A stretch of 64,000 bases of DNA from NCBI GenBank assembly GCA_029959285.1, contig JASCOE010000006.1, forward strand, positions 238,565 to 302,564, in the 5' to 3' direction. A program made the position numbers and the translations under genes. Shown here one piece after another: positions 26,810 to 34,890 of the stretch. Origin of the DNA: Flavobacteriaceae bacterium PS02337 (GTDB lineage Bacteria; Bacteroidota; Bacteroidia; Flavobacteriales; Flavobacteriaceae). Each line of letters starts with the position of its first letter. The stretch's first letter is position 1. Under the pieces are notes generated by a model. The model saw nothing but the letters and a program-made list of their open reading frames with translations. It was not told where the DNA came from and searched no databases.

Positions 26810-27964
26810 ATGAATTATTTTTCTTCTGATTTTAAATTAGGAATATTAGGCGGCGGACAATTAGGTAAAATGCTTTTGTTCGACACTAGAAAATTTGATA
26901 TACAAACTTACGTTCTGGATCCAAGCGACGAAGCGCCAAGTAAAATTGCCTGTAATAAATTCTTCCAAGGCGATTTAATGGATTATGAAACGGTTTACAA
27001 CTTCGGAAAACAAGTCGATGTTTTGACTTTCGAAATCGAATTGGTAAACCTTGAAGCTTTAACACAATTAGAAAACGAAGGCGTAAAAGTATATCCATCT
27101 CCTAAAACTTTAAAAGGAATTCAGAATAAAGGAACTCAAAAAGATTTTTATACTGAAAGTAATATTCCAACCGCAGCATATTTGCGATTTGAAAGTCCGT
27201 TGCATTTGCAAAAATCAGTTGGAAACAACGAAATCACAATTCCATTTGTTTGGAAATGCACCGAGTTTGGTTACGACGGAAATGGCGTAAAAGTAATTCG
27301 TCAGATTTCAGACATGGACGATTTACCAAACGTAGAATGTATTGCAGAAACGATGGTTCCGTTCAAAAATGAATTGGCGGTAATTGTGGTAAGAAATCCA
27401 TCAGGAGAAATTAAAACATATCCAGTTGTAGAAATGGAATTTCATCCAGAAGCCAACCAAGTGGAATACGTAATTTGCCCAGCAAGAATCGATGAAAAAG
27501 TAGCTGAAAAAGCCAGAGCAATTGCTTTGAATGTTTCAGAAAAATTCAATCACGTTGGACTTTTGGCTGTTGAAATGTTCCAAACCAACGAAGATGAAAT
27601 TTTGGTAAACGAAGTTGCTCCTCGCCCACACAATTCCGGACATTATTCAATTGAAGCAAGTTATACTTCACAATTCGAAAATCATTTACGCGCTATTTTA
27701 GATCTTCCATTAGGAAACACAGACAGTAAAGTTGCCGGAATTATGGTAAATTTAGTGGGCGCTGAAGGTCATTCTGGAAATGTCGTGTATGAAAACATCG
27801 AAACCATATTAGGATGGGACGGAGTTACTCCACATATTTACGGTAAAAAACAAACGCGTCCGTTTAGAAAAATGGGACACGTTACAATCGTAAACGAAAA
27901 TATGCAGGAAGCAAGACGAATCGCTGAGGAAGTTAAGAATACTATTAAAGTGATTTCTCAGTAA
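26810..27964 (+). CDS. purK: 5-(carboxyamino)imidazole ribonucleotide synthase
   Basis: 384 residues from the ATG chosen because a full promoter lies upstream. The ATP-grasp fold shows LGILGGGQLGKML, the ATP lid region GYDGNGVKVI, EVAPRPHNSGHYSIEA and the C-terminal GHVTIV. PurK carboxylates AIR to N5-CAIR with ATP and bicarbonate; PurE, encoded just downstream, then converts it to CAIR. A 71-residue membrane gene sits between purK and purE. Confidence 0.95.
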   Translation: MNYFSSDFKLGILGGGQLGKMLLFDTRKFDIQTYVLDPSDEAPSKIACNKFFQGDLMDYETVYNFGKQVDVLTFEIELVNLEALTQLENEGVKVYPSPKTLKGIQNKGTQKDFYTESNIPTAAYLRFESPLHLQKSVGNNEITIPFVWKCTEFGYDGNGVKVIRQISDMDDLPNVECIAETMVPFKNELAVIVVRNPSGEIKTYPVVEMEFHPEANQVEYVICPARIDEKVAEKARAIALNVSEKFNHVGLLAVEMFQTNEDEILVNEVAPRPHNSGHYSIEASYTSQFENHLRAILDLPLGNTDSKVAGIMVNLVGAEGHSGNVVYENIETILGWDGVTPHIYGKKQTRPFRKMGHVTIVNENMQEARRIAEEVKNTIKVISQ

Positions 27965-28020
27965 TCAGTTTTCAGTCGCAGTTGGCAAACTCGAAGCAAA
28001 CTAAACGAATTTATTAGCTT

Positions 28021-28236
28021 ATGGATTTTGTAGAAGTAGTAATGAATCTTTTGAATTTAGACGACAAATCAAATTTGTTTAAAATTCATTTTGAAAAATT
28101 TACAGATAAATATGAATATAAGGGAGAAAGAATAAAAAGTTTTATCCTATTTATAATTCTTGTTCTATCTTTCTTAGTATTAATAATTTTCGTTTTATTT
28201 CTGATTTATACGATTCTGCTTAAATTAAGATCATAA
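28021..28236 (+). CDS. Small membrane protein of unknown function
   Basis: 71 residues with a basic/acidic N-terminal half (about 1-38) and a long hydrophobic stretch (about 40-67: SFILFIILVLSFLVLII..) forming one long or two short membrane helices. ATG start, AT-rich composition like its neighbours. It lies between purK and purE, where a purE-purK operon would be expected to be tight; no link to purine synthesis is evident. It may be a genuine small gene or a recent insertion. Confidence 0.5.
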   Translation: MDFVEVVMNLLNLDDKSNLFKIHFEKFTDKYEYKGERIKSFILFIILVLSFLVLIIFVLFLIYTILLKLRS

Positions 28237-28271
28237 CCAAAAAAATAAAACAGTTTTCAGTTACAACAAAA

Positions 28272-28293
28272 CTTGAAACTTTAAACCTGAAAC
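28272..28293. repeat. Copy of the CTTGAAACTTTAAACCTG word
   Basis: A 22-nt word beginning CTTGAAACTTTAAACC immediately before purE is identical to the right part of the inverted repeat at 42846-42902. Here the left arm is missing or degraded, and a CAGTTTTCAGTT piece of another family lies just upstream. Confidence 0.65.
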
Positions 28294-28304
28294 AAAAAAA
28301 TCAA

Positions 28305-28790
28305 ATGAGCAAAGTAGCTATTATAATGGGAAGCATCTCAGACATGCCAGTTATGCAAGATGCAATCGACATATTAAAACAATTTAATGTAGAAGTTGAA
28401 GTAGATATCGTTTCGGCACACAGAACGCCGGAGAAATTATTCGATTTCAGTAAAAATGCACATACTCGCGGAATTTCGGTAATTATTGCCGGTGCGGGCG
28501 GTGCGGCACATTTACCTGGAATGGTAGCTTCAATGTCTCCGCTCCCTGTAATTGGAGTTCCCGTAAAATCAAGCAATTCAATTGATGGCTGGGATTCGGT
28601 CTTATCGATTCTGCAAATGCCAGGCGGAGTTCCTGTTGCAACTGTAGCTTTAAATGGTGCAAAAAATGCTGGAATTTTAGCAGCACAAATCATCGGAAGT
28701 CACGATAAAAAAGTTTTAGATACTATTATTTCTTATAAAGAAGAATTGAAAGCAGCGGTAAATAAAGCTGCTGAAGGTTTGAAGAAGTAA
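28305..28790 (+). CDS. purE: 5-(carboxyamino)imidazole ribonucleotide mutase
   Basis: 161 residues, class I PurE. MGSISDMPVM (phosphate loop), SAHRTPEKLF (catalytic His), AGAGGAAHLPGM and the PVKSSNSIDGWDSVLSI segment are all present. It converts N5-CAIR to CAIR and acts directly after PurK. Confidence 0.96.
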   Translation: MSKVAIIMGSISDMPVMQDAIDILKQFNVEVEVDIVSAHRTPEKLFDFSKNAHTRGISVIIAGAGGAAHLPGMVASMSPLPVIGVPVKSSNSIDGWDSVLSILQMPGGVPVATVALNGAKNAGILAAQIIGSHDKKVLDTIISYKEELKAAVNKAAEGLKK

Positions 28791-28804
28791 GACGCTTCAC
28801 AATT

Positions 28805-28896
28805 CCTACAAGGTTTTCAAAACCTTGTAGGTCTGATTATCACAATCAAAATCAAATACTTCTAAAACACCTACAAGGTTTTGAAAACCTTGCAGG
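28805..28896. repeat. Two 27-bp palindromes of the CCTACAAGG...CCTTGTAGG family
   Basis: A perfect 27-nt palindrome at 28805-28831 and a second at 28870-28896 (one mismatch, GCAGG end) flank 38 nt of AT-rich DNA. Each can form a 13-bp hairpin. They separate purE from the M3 peptidase gene and may also act as terminators, though no strong T-run follows. Confidence 0.85.
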
Positions 28897-28911
28897 ATAA
28901 AAAAATGCAAT

Positions 28912-30939
28912 ATGAGTATCTTAACCCAATATTTCAACACCAAACATAACACAGCACCTTTTTCGCAAATTAAAATCGAAGATTATGTCACTGCTTTCAA
29001 CGAAGGAATTGCTTTGGCTAAAGCCGAAATTGATGCAATCGTTAATAATCCGGATACACCGACTTTTGAAAATACAATTGTAGCGATGGATTTTTCGGGT
29101 GATATTTTAGATCGTCTTTCTAGTATTTTCTTCAATTTAAATTCGGCTGAAACGAATGATGAAATGCAGAAAATTGCTCAGGAAGTTTCGCCTTGGCTTT
29201 CTGAATTCGGAAATGACGTTCGCTTAAACGCTGATTTATTTGCAAAAGTAAAAACGGTTTATGATCAGAAAGACAGTTTAGGTTTAAATCCTGAACAAAC
29301 CACTTTATTAGATAAAAAATACAAAAGTTTTTCAAGAAACGGAGCGAATTTGCCAGAAGACAAGAAAAATCAATTAAGAGAAATCGACAAAGAATTATCA
29401 AAATTGAGTTTACAATTTGGTGAAAATGTTTTGGCAGAAACCAATAACTTCGAATTGCATTTAACCGATGAAAAAGATTTATCTGGTTTACCGGAAGGCA
29501 CAATCGAAGCGGCAAGATTATTAGCAAAAAACCAGGAAAATCAAGGCTGGATTTTCACTTTAGATCATCCAAGTTATGTTCCGTTTTTGACTTATGCCGA
29601 TAATCGTGAATTACGTAAAAAAATGGCAATTGCATTCGGAGCAAAAGCATTTCAGAATAACGAATTCGACAATCAGGAAAATGTTTTAAAAATTGCTAAA
29701 CTGCGTTTTGAAAGAGCCAATTTATTAGGCTACAAAACGCACGCACATTTTGTTCTGGAAGAAAGAATGGCCGAAAGCCCGGAGAAAGTTTTTTCTTTTT
29801 TGAATGATTTGTTGGCAAAAGCAAAACCTGCAGCTCAAAAAGAATTTTCTGAATTAACTGCTTTCGCGAAAGAACTGGACGGAATCGATCAATTGGAAAA
29901 ATGGGACGGAGCTTATTATTCTGAAAAATTAAAACAACAGCTTTTTAATTTAGATGATGAAAAACTGAAACCTTATTTTCAATTAGAAAAAGTTTTAGAT
30001 GGCGCATTTACCGTTGCCAAAAAACTATACGGTTTAACTTTTACGGAAGTTTTTGATATCGATAAATACCACGAAGAAGTTACAACTTATGAAGTGAGAG
30101 ATGCCGAAAACAATTTGGTTTCGATTTTCTATGCGGATTTCTTCCCAAGAAAAGGAAAAAGAAACGGTGCCTGGATGACTTCTTTCAAATCACAATATGT
30201 AAAAGACGGCGTAAATGAAAGACCGCATATTTCGAACGTTTGTAATTTCACGAAACCAACCGAAACAAAACCTTCGTTATTGACTTTTAATGAAGTAACG
30301 ACTTTATTCCACGAATTTGGGCACGGCTTACACGGAATGTTGGCAAACACAGTTTATCCAAGTTTATCAGGAACTTCTGTTTACTGGGATTTCGTAGAAT
30401 TACCAAGTCAGATTATGGAAAACTGGTGTTACGAACCGGAAGCTTTGGCTTTGTTTGCGAATCATTATGAAACGGGAGAAATTATTCCGATTGAATATGT
30501 GCAAAAAATTAAAGAAAGTGCAAGTTTCCAAGAAGGTTTAGCAACTTTGCGTCAATTAAGCTTTGGATTATTAGACATGGCTTGGCACGGACAAGATCCA
30601 ACCAACATTAGCGATTTAAAAGCTTTTGAAACAGAACAATTCGCCAACACACAATTATATCCTGATGTAAAAGAAAATGCAATGAGTACAGCTTTTTCTC
30701 ATATTTTTCAAGGTGGATATTCTTCTGGATATTACAGCTACAAATGGGCGGAAGTTTTGGATGCTGATGCTTTTGAATATTTCCATGAAAATGGAATCTT
30801 CAACGAAGAAATTGCGAAAAAATTCAAAGATAACGTTCTTTCTAAAGGAGGAACTGAACATCCTATGACTTTGTATAAACGTTTTAGAGGTCAAGAACCT
30901 AAACCGGAAGCTTTGTTGAAAAGAGCAGGATTACTTTAG
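28912..30939 (+). CDS. M3-family metallopeptidase (peptidyl-dipeptidase Dcp / oligopeptidase type)
   Basis: 675 residues. The zinc motif TLFHEFGHGLHGM (His467, Glu468, His471) and the downstream Glu region (YWDFVELPSQIMENW) are those of the M3 family. The C-terminal FSHIFQGGYSSGYYSYKWAEVLDADAF block is typical of Dcp/OpdA. No signal peptide is visible, so it is cytoplasmic. It cleaves short peptides, probably recycling products of proteolysis. Monocistronic with its own terminator. Confidence 0.92.
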   Translation: MSILTQYFNTKHNTAPFSQIKIEDYVTAFNEGIALAKAEIDAIVNNPDTPTFENTIVAMDFSGDILDRLSSIFFNLNSAETNDEMQKIAQEVSPWLSEFGNDVRLNADLFAKVKTVYDQKDSLGLNPEQTTLLDKKYKSFSRNGANLPEDKKNQLREIDKELSKLSLQFGENVLAETNNFELHLTDEKDLSGLPEGTIEAARLLAKNQENQGWIFTLDHPSYVPFLTYADNRELRKKMAIAFGAKAFQNNEFDNQENVLKIAKLRFERANLLGYKTHAHFVLEERMAESPEKVFSFLNDLLAKAKPAAQKEFSELTAFAKELDGIDQLEKWDGAYYSEKLKQQLFNLDDEKLKPYFQLEKVLDGAFTVAKKLYGLTFTEVFDIDKYHEEVTTYEVRDAENNLVSIFYADFFPRKGKRNGAWMTSFKSQYVKDGVNERPHISNVCNFTKPTETKPSLLTFNEVTTLFHEFGHGLHGMLANTVYPSLSGTSVYWDFVELPSQIMENWCYEPEALALFANHYETGEIIPIEYVQKIKESASFQEGLATLRQLSFGLLDMAWHGQDPTNISDLKAFETEQFANTQLYPDVKENAMSTAFSHIFQGGYSSGYYSYKWAEVLDADAFEYFHENGIFNEEIAKKFKDNVLSKGGTEHPMTLYKRFRGQEPKPEALLKRAGLL

Positions 30940-30974
30940 ACTTTCTTAGATTTTTAGACTTCTTAGAATATTAG

Positions 30975-31000
30975 AAACCGAAGTAGAAATACTTCGGTTT
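30975..31000 (+). terminator. Terminator after the M3 peptidase gene
   Basis: An 11-bp stem (AAACCGAAGTA / TACTTCGGTTT) with a GAAA tetraloop is followed by TTTTT. Confidence 0.9.
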
Positions 31001-31062
31001 TTTATTTGATTTTACTTTAGCTATCTTCGTATTTTTAAATCTTAATCTTACAAATACAAGCC

Positions 31063-31722
31063 GTGAAAAAACATTTTAAAATAGCCCTTTATCTTATACT
31101 TATTGGATTGATTGCTGTCGTTTCGGTAAATTACTATGTCAAATCTTCCACTAAAAAGAACATTTATTATTCGATAAAAAAGTTTCCTAAAAATGATGTC
31201 GGAATTATTTTTGGTGCAGGAATTAATGGAGATCAGCCGAGCAAATATTTAAAAGATCGTTTGGATGCTGGAATTATGCTTTGGAAAGCAAAACGCATCA
31301 ATAAAATTTTACTTTCTGGAGATAACGGACGTGAAGAATATGATGAATTAACAGTTATGAAAAACTACTGTTTCAATCACGGCGTTGACACTACCAAAAT
31401 CTTTATCGATTATGCAGGTTTTGATACGTATTCAACAATGTATCGTGCAAAACATATTTTCAAAATTAAAAGAGCAACTTTAATTTCTCAGGAATACCAT
31501 TTAAATCGGGCGATTTACATCGGAAATAAATTGGGCATAAAATCGGCTGGATATTCTGCAAATCGAGGAGAATATTTAGGATATAATTATGTTCGCTTTA
31601 GAGAATATGGCTCGGTTTTCAAATCTTTTTTAGATGTTTTGAGAAATCGTCAACCTCATTTTTTAGGAACTGAAATTAATATTAACGGAGAATCTAATTA
31701 TTCTAAAGAAGATAAACGATAA
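31063..31722 (+). CDS. SanA/YdcF-type DUF218 membrane protein
   Basis: 219 residues starting with GTG. An N-terminal membrane anchor (about 7-27) is followed by the DUF218 fold: VGIIFGAGI, YLKDRLDAGIMLWKAKRI, ILLSGDNG, and LISQEYHLNRAIYIG with the conserved His. SanA-like proteins are inner-membrane proteins linked to envelope barrier function (vancomycin exclusion in E. coli) and peptidoglycan metabolism. Monocistronic; its stop codon is part of the following terminator stem. Confidence 0.82.
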   Translation: MKKHFKIALYLILIGLIAVVSVNYYVKSSTKKNIYYSIKKFPKNDVGIIFGAGINGDQPSKYLKDRLDAGIMLWKAKRINKILLSGDNGREEYDELTVMKNYCFNHGVDTTKIFIDYAGFDTYSTMYRAKHIFKIKRATLISQEYHLNRAIYIGNKLGIKSAGYSANRGEYLGYNYVRFREYGSVFKSFLDVLRNRQPHFLGTEININGESNYSKEDKR

Positions 31723-31760
31723 AGAAAAACCCTGTAAAAGAACTTACAGGGTTTTTCTTT
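31721..31760. terminator. Terminator overlapping the sanA-like stop codon
   Basis: A perfect 17-bp stem (AAAGAAAAACCCTGTAA / its complement) with a 6-nt loop begins within the TAA stop of the upstream gene and is flanked by A-rich and T-rich sequence. It can serve the convergent antiporter gene as well. Confidence 0.9.
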
Positions 31761-31820
31761 ATTATAATGTTTAGACAAAGAAAAAAATCTTGTTTCTTTA
31801 CTCTTATTTCTATTAAATCT

Positions 31821-33083
31821 TTACTCTTTTTCCAAAACTCTTTTAGCTAATTTCCCAACAGTAAGTCCTTGTACAACAATTGAAAACAATACCACAATAT
31901 AAGTTACTTCCAAAAGCAGGTTTTTATATTCTCCTTCAGGCATAGAAAGAACTAATGCGATAGAAACTCCGCCACGAATTCCTCCCCAAACCAAAACCAT
32001 CAAAGAGCCTTTGTTGTATGCAGATTTGATTCCGAAAAACTTAAATATATCGAAAAATTTCCACGGTAAAACTATTGAAAAAATTCTGGCAAACAACACA
32101 ATGAAAATGGCGACAAAACCTGTCAGTAATTGTTTGTTCAAATCTGGAAGTAACAGTAATTCAAAACCAATAAAAAGGAATAAAACCGCATTCAGGATTT
32201 CATCTACAAGTTCCCAAAACTTACCAAGATAATCTTTAGTGACTTCACTCATGGCAACTTTTTTACCATAATTGCCAATAATTAATCCAGCAACAACCAT
32301 TGCCAGCGGACTAGAAACATGTAATGCTTGGGCAACTAAAAATCCTCCTGTAACAATAGAAAGTGTGATTAAAACCGAAACTTTATAATCGTCAATTTTT
32401 TTCATGACATTTGATGCTGTAAATCCGAAAACAGCTCCTAATAAAAGTCCGCCAATTCCTTCTTTAGCAAAAAGCCAAGCGATTGAGCCAAAACTCATAT
32501 CAAATGTTGGATCAGTTGCCAATTTTAAAACAACAGCAAACATTACTACCGCTACTCCATCATTAAATAACGATTCTCCAACAATTTTGGTTTCGATTCT
32601 TTTAGGAACTTTAGCTTCTTTTAGAACTCCTAAAACTACTATTGGATCGGTTGGTGAAATTAAGGTTCCAAAAACCAAACAAAATACATAAGGGATTTTT
32701 ATTCCTAAAAGTGGCGCGATATAATAAAGTAACATCGAAATGATTAAAGCCGATAGCACAACGCTTACCGTTGAATAAATCATAATAGGAACTTTTTGTT
32801 CCTTAAGATCGGAAATGTTTACGTGTAAAGCCCCAGCGAATAAAAGAAAATTCAACATCGCTCCCATCAGAATTTCGTTGAAATCGAATTGTTTTATTAA
32901 ATCAAAAAAATGTTTCGTAGTTGAAGGAAAATAAGAATCTCCTAAAAGACGAATTCCGACTGAAACTAACATCGCAATAATCATAATTCCTATGGTTCCG
33001 GGAAGTTTTAAAAATCTTAAGTTTAAATAGGCGAAGAAAGATGCCAATACAATTAGCACCGAAAAAGTGTAGTATAATTCCAT
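31821..33083 (-). CDS. Na+(K+)/H+ antiporter, CPA1 (NhaP/SLC9) family
   Basis: The start is set at MELYYTFSVL (420 residues), which begins the first membrane helix; an in-frame Met 22 codons upstream would add a soluble leader and overlap the promoter. There are 12-13 hydrophobic segments, with SPTDPIVVLGVL (ion-binding helix), ESLFNDGVAVVMF (the ND motif of electroneutral CPA1 exchangers) and VWGGIRGGVSIAL. It exchanges cytoplasmic Na+ or K+ for protons. It is divergent from the GbsR-type regulator, so it may be under that regulator's control. Confidence 0.9.
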   Translation of the reverse strand: MELYYTFSVLIVLASFFAYLNLRFLKLPGTIGIMIIAMLVSVGIRLLGDSYFPSTTKHFFDLIKQFDFNEILMGAMLNFLLFAGALHVNISDLKEQKVPIMIYSTVSVVLSALIISMLLYYIAPLLGIKIPYVFCLVFGTLISPTDPIVVLGVLKEAKVPKRIETKIVGESLFNDGVAVVMFAVVLKLATDPTFDMSFGSIAWLFAKEGIGGLLLGAVFGFTASNVMKKIDDYKVSVLITLSIVTGGFLVAQALHVSSPLAMVVAGLIIGNYGKKVAMSEVTKDYLGKFWELVDEILNAVLFLFIGFELLLLPDLNKQLLTGFVAIFIVLFARIFSIVLPWKFFDIFKFFGIKSAYNKGSLMVLVWGGIRGGVSIALVLSMPEGEYKNLLLEVTYIVVLFSIVVQGLTVGKLAKRVLEKE

Positions 33084-33097
33084 AAATGTGATTTTTA

Positions 33098-33105
33098 CAA
33101 AAATA
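33098..33105 (-). promoter_or_regulatory. -7 box of the antiporter gene
   Basis: Reads TATTTTTG on the minus strand (TAnnTTTG), 14 nt upstream of the chosen ATG. No TTG at the canonical -33 distance. Confidence 0.45.
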
Positions 33106-33172
33106 ACGGTATCATAAGCTAATCGAAAATTCAGACCTTCAATTAACATAACTTTATAATTCGTTAAATAAG

Positions 33173-33198
33173 TTTCAATTATTTTTGAAAGTTTAAAA
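33173..33198. promoter_or_regulatory. Dyad site A, putative operator upstream of gbsR-like gene
   Basis: TTTCAATTATTTTTGAAAG plus seven more bases matches site B (33752-33777) over 26 nt with one difference. It is an imperfect inverted repeat (left arm TAAGTTTCA, right arm TGAAAGTTT, 8-nt spacer) and it contains the -33 TTG (33185-33187) of the regulator promoter, an ideal place for autorepression. Confidence 0.6.
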
Positions 33199-33215
33199 AC
33201 TTTTACTTACATTTG
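33185..33215 (+). promoter_or_regulatory. Promoter of the GbsR-type regulator
   Basis: TTG (33185-33187), 20 bp, TACATTTG (33208-33215), then 4 nt to the ATG: a full consensus promoter with a leaderless layout. The -33 box is embedded in dyad site A. Confidence 0.75.
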
Positions 33216-33219
33216 AACT

Positions 33220-33723
33220 ATGGAATTCAAAGAAGCAAAAAATAAGTTTGTACAAACCTGGGGAGCATTAGGATCTCAATGGGGAATTAATAAAACGATG
33301 GCACAGATCCACGCTTTATTAATGGTTTCGAACGAACCTGTTTCGATGGAAGATATTATGGAAGAATTGCAAATTTCTCGTGGAAATGCAAGTATGAATC
33401 TTAGAGGTTTGATGGATTGGGGAATTGTCTATAAAGAATACAAAGCGGGAGAAAGAAAAGAATTTTTTACCGCAGAAAAAGATTTAGACGAATTAGCAGT
33501 TAAAATTTCCAGAGAAAGAAGTAAAAGAGAAATCAAACCAACGCTGAAAATCTTAAAAGAGGTTTCAACTATTGAAGCGAAAGATTCGGCAGAAGAAAAA
33601 CATTTCGTAGATCAAACTACTAAATTGTATGATTTCGTTTTAAAAGCAGATAACATGCTGGACAAAATGACTGAATTTAATGACAATTGGCTAGGTAAAT
33701 TGGTTATCAAAATGATGAAATAA
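33220..33723 (+). CDS. GbsR/MarR-family transcriptional regulator
   Basis: 167 residues with the GbsR-type winged helix: an N-terminal helix (KNKFVQTWGALGSQWGINKTMAQIHALL), recognition region SMEDIMEELQISRGNASMNLRGLMDWGIVYKEYKAGERKEFF, and a C-terminal helical dimerisation part. GbsR proteins are MarR relatives, first described as repressors in choline/glycine betaine metabolism, and are common in Bacteroidota with other targets. Context (divergent antiporter, downstream DUF2071-DCC-TIGR01777-SRPBCC run, paired dyads) suggests it controls its own neighbours. The inducer is unknown. Confidence 0.88.
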   Translation: MEFKEAKNKFVQTWGALGSQWGINKTMAQIHALLMVSNEPVSMEDIMEELQISRGNASMNLRGLMDWGIVYKEYKAGERKEFFTAEKDLDELAVKISRERSKREIKPTLKILKEVSTIEAKDSAEEKHFVDQTTKLYDFVLKADNMLDKMTEFNDNWLGKLVIKMMK

Positions 33724-33747
33724 TCTTCAACTTAAAAAATTTAATTC

Positions 33748-33777
33748 AAACTTTCAATTATTTCTGAAAGTTTAAAA
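33748..33777. promoter_or_regulatory. Dyad site B, putative operator before the downstream membrane gene
   Basis: A perfect inverted repeat AAACTTTCA-N8-TGAAAGTTT (33748-33773). Bases 33752-33777 repeat site A with a single mismatch. It ends 12 nt before the next ATG. No TAnnTTTG box is visible beside it, so it could be an operator, or control read-through. Confidence 0.6.
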
Positions 33778-33789
33778 TAATCAATAACT

Positions 33790-34125
33790 ATGAAAAACAT
33801 TAATTACTTAAATTATTTCTTTGTTGGAATTCCTTCAATAACTTTTTTATTGGCATTCTTTAAAATATTAGATTTTATTGTCTTTGGTTTATTGTTTAGC
33901 ATCCTTACGGGATTATTTCAAGTCACTATTGGAGGTTCTATGTTATCTGATGAACCCAAAAACAAATTTCTTCAATTATACATCATCGGAGTAGTTTTTT
34001 ATTTTGTTCTAATCTTTATAAATCCTTTTCCTTCTCATGATTTCAATATTTATTTTGTAACAGGAATACCAACAATACTAGCATTTTATCTATCAATATT
34101 AATCTATAAAAAAGCACACAAATGA
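33790..34125 (+). CDS. Small four-helix membrane protein of unknown function
   Basis: 111 residues with about four hydrophobic segments (YFFVGIPSITFLLAFF, VFGLLFSILTGLF, LYIIGVVFYFVLIF, FVTGIPTILAFYLSIL) and a short basic tail. No family recognised. The stop overlaps the next ATG (ATGA), so it is translationally coupled to the DUF2071 gene. Confidence 0.6.
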   Translation: MKNINYLNYFFVGIPSITFLLAFFKILDFIVFGLLFSILTGLFQVTIGGSMLSDEPKNKFLQLYIIGVVFYFVLIFINPFPSHDFNIYFVTGIPTILAFYLSILIYKKAHK

Positions 34126-34862
34126 ACTTCTTAAAAGCAGAATGGAAAAATTTAGCACTTTTCAATTATGAAGTTGATGCTGAAATTTTAGAAAAATATC
34201 TTCCCGCAGGAACGGAGATTGATATTTGGAACAACAAATGCTATGTTAGTTTGGTTGGGTTTATGTTTAAAAACACCAAAGTTTTAGGATTGAAAGTTCC
34301 GTTTCATATCAATTTTGAAGAAGTGAATTTGAGATTTTATGTAAAACGTTTTGAAAATGGAGAATGGAAACGCGGCGTAGTTTTCATTAAAGAAATTGTT
34401 CCTAAAAAAGCCATCACATTTATTGCAAATACTTTGTATCAGGAACATTATGAAACTCAAAAAATGAGACATGAAATTATTGCAAACAAAAACAGCAATA
34501 CTTTTATTTATCAATGGAAGAATGACAAAGAATGGAGTACAATTGAAATTGAAACCAAAAAAGATTTAAGCAAAATCGAAATCGATTCTGAAGCCGAATT
34601 TATTACCGAACATTATTTCGGATATACTAAAATTAACGAAGAAACTACTTTTGAATATGAAGTAACGCATCCGAGATGGGAACAATTTGAAGTTTTAAAT
34701 CATCAAATTGATATTGATTTCGAAAAAAATTATGGACGCGATTTTGGATTTCTTCAAACTCAAAAACCAATCTCAATTTTCTTGGCTGAAGGATCAAAAA
34801 TTACAGTTAAAAATAAAAGAAAAATTGAGTTGATTCCTTTCGAAGAAGAACTTTACGCATAA
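34122..34862 (+). CDS. DUF2071 (YqjF-like) protein
   Basis: 246 residues. LAEWKNLALFNYEVDAEILEKYLPAG-type N-terminus, YVSLVGFMFKNTKVLG, FEEVNLRFYVKR and RGVVFIKEIVPKKAI are characteristic of DUF2071/YqjF, a fold related to acetoacetate decarboxylase with unknown activity. No signal peptide; cytosolic. It is coupled to the preceding membrane gene and followed after 28 nt by the DCC gene; the same set is seen together in other Bacteroidota. Confidence 0.85.
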   Translation: MNFLKAEWKNLALFNYEVDAEILEKYLPAGTEIDIWNNKCYVSLVGFMFKNTKVLGLKVPFHINFEEVNLRFYVKRFENGEWKRGVVFIKEIVPKKAITFIANTLYQEHYETQKMRHEIIANKNSNTFIYQWKNDKEWSTIEIETKKDLSKIEIDSEAEFITEHYFGYTKINEETTFEYEVTHPRWEQFEVLNHQIDIDFEKNYGRDFGFLQTQKPISIFLAEGSKITVKNKRKIELIPFEEELYA

Positions 34863-34890
34863 AAACTATTCATCTTTAAAACCAAAAATC

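Noticed and set aside
28805-28896. Intrinsic terminator pair after purE
   Set aside because: Hairpins are strong but lack a T-run directly after the stem; they match a dispersed palindrome family.
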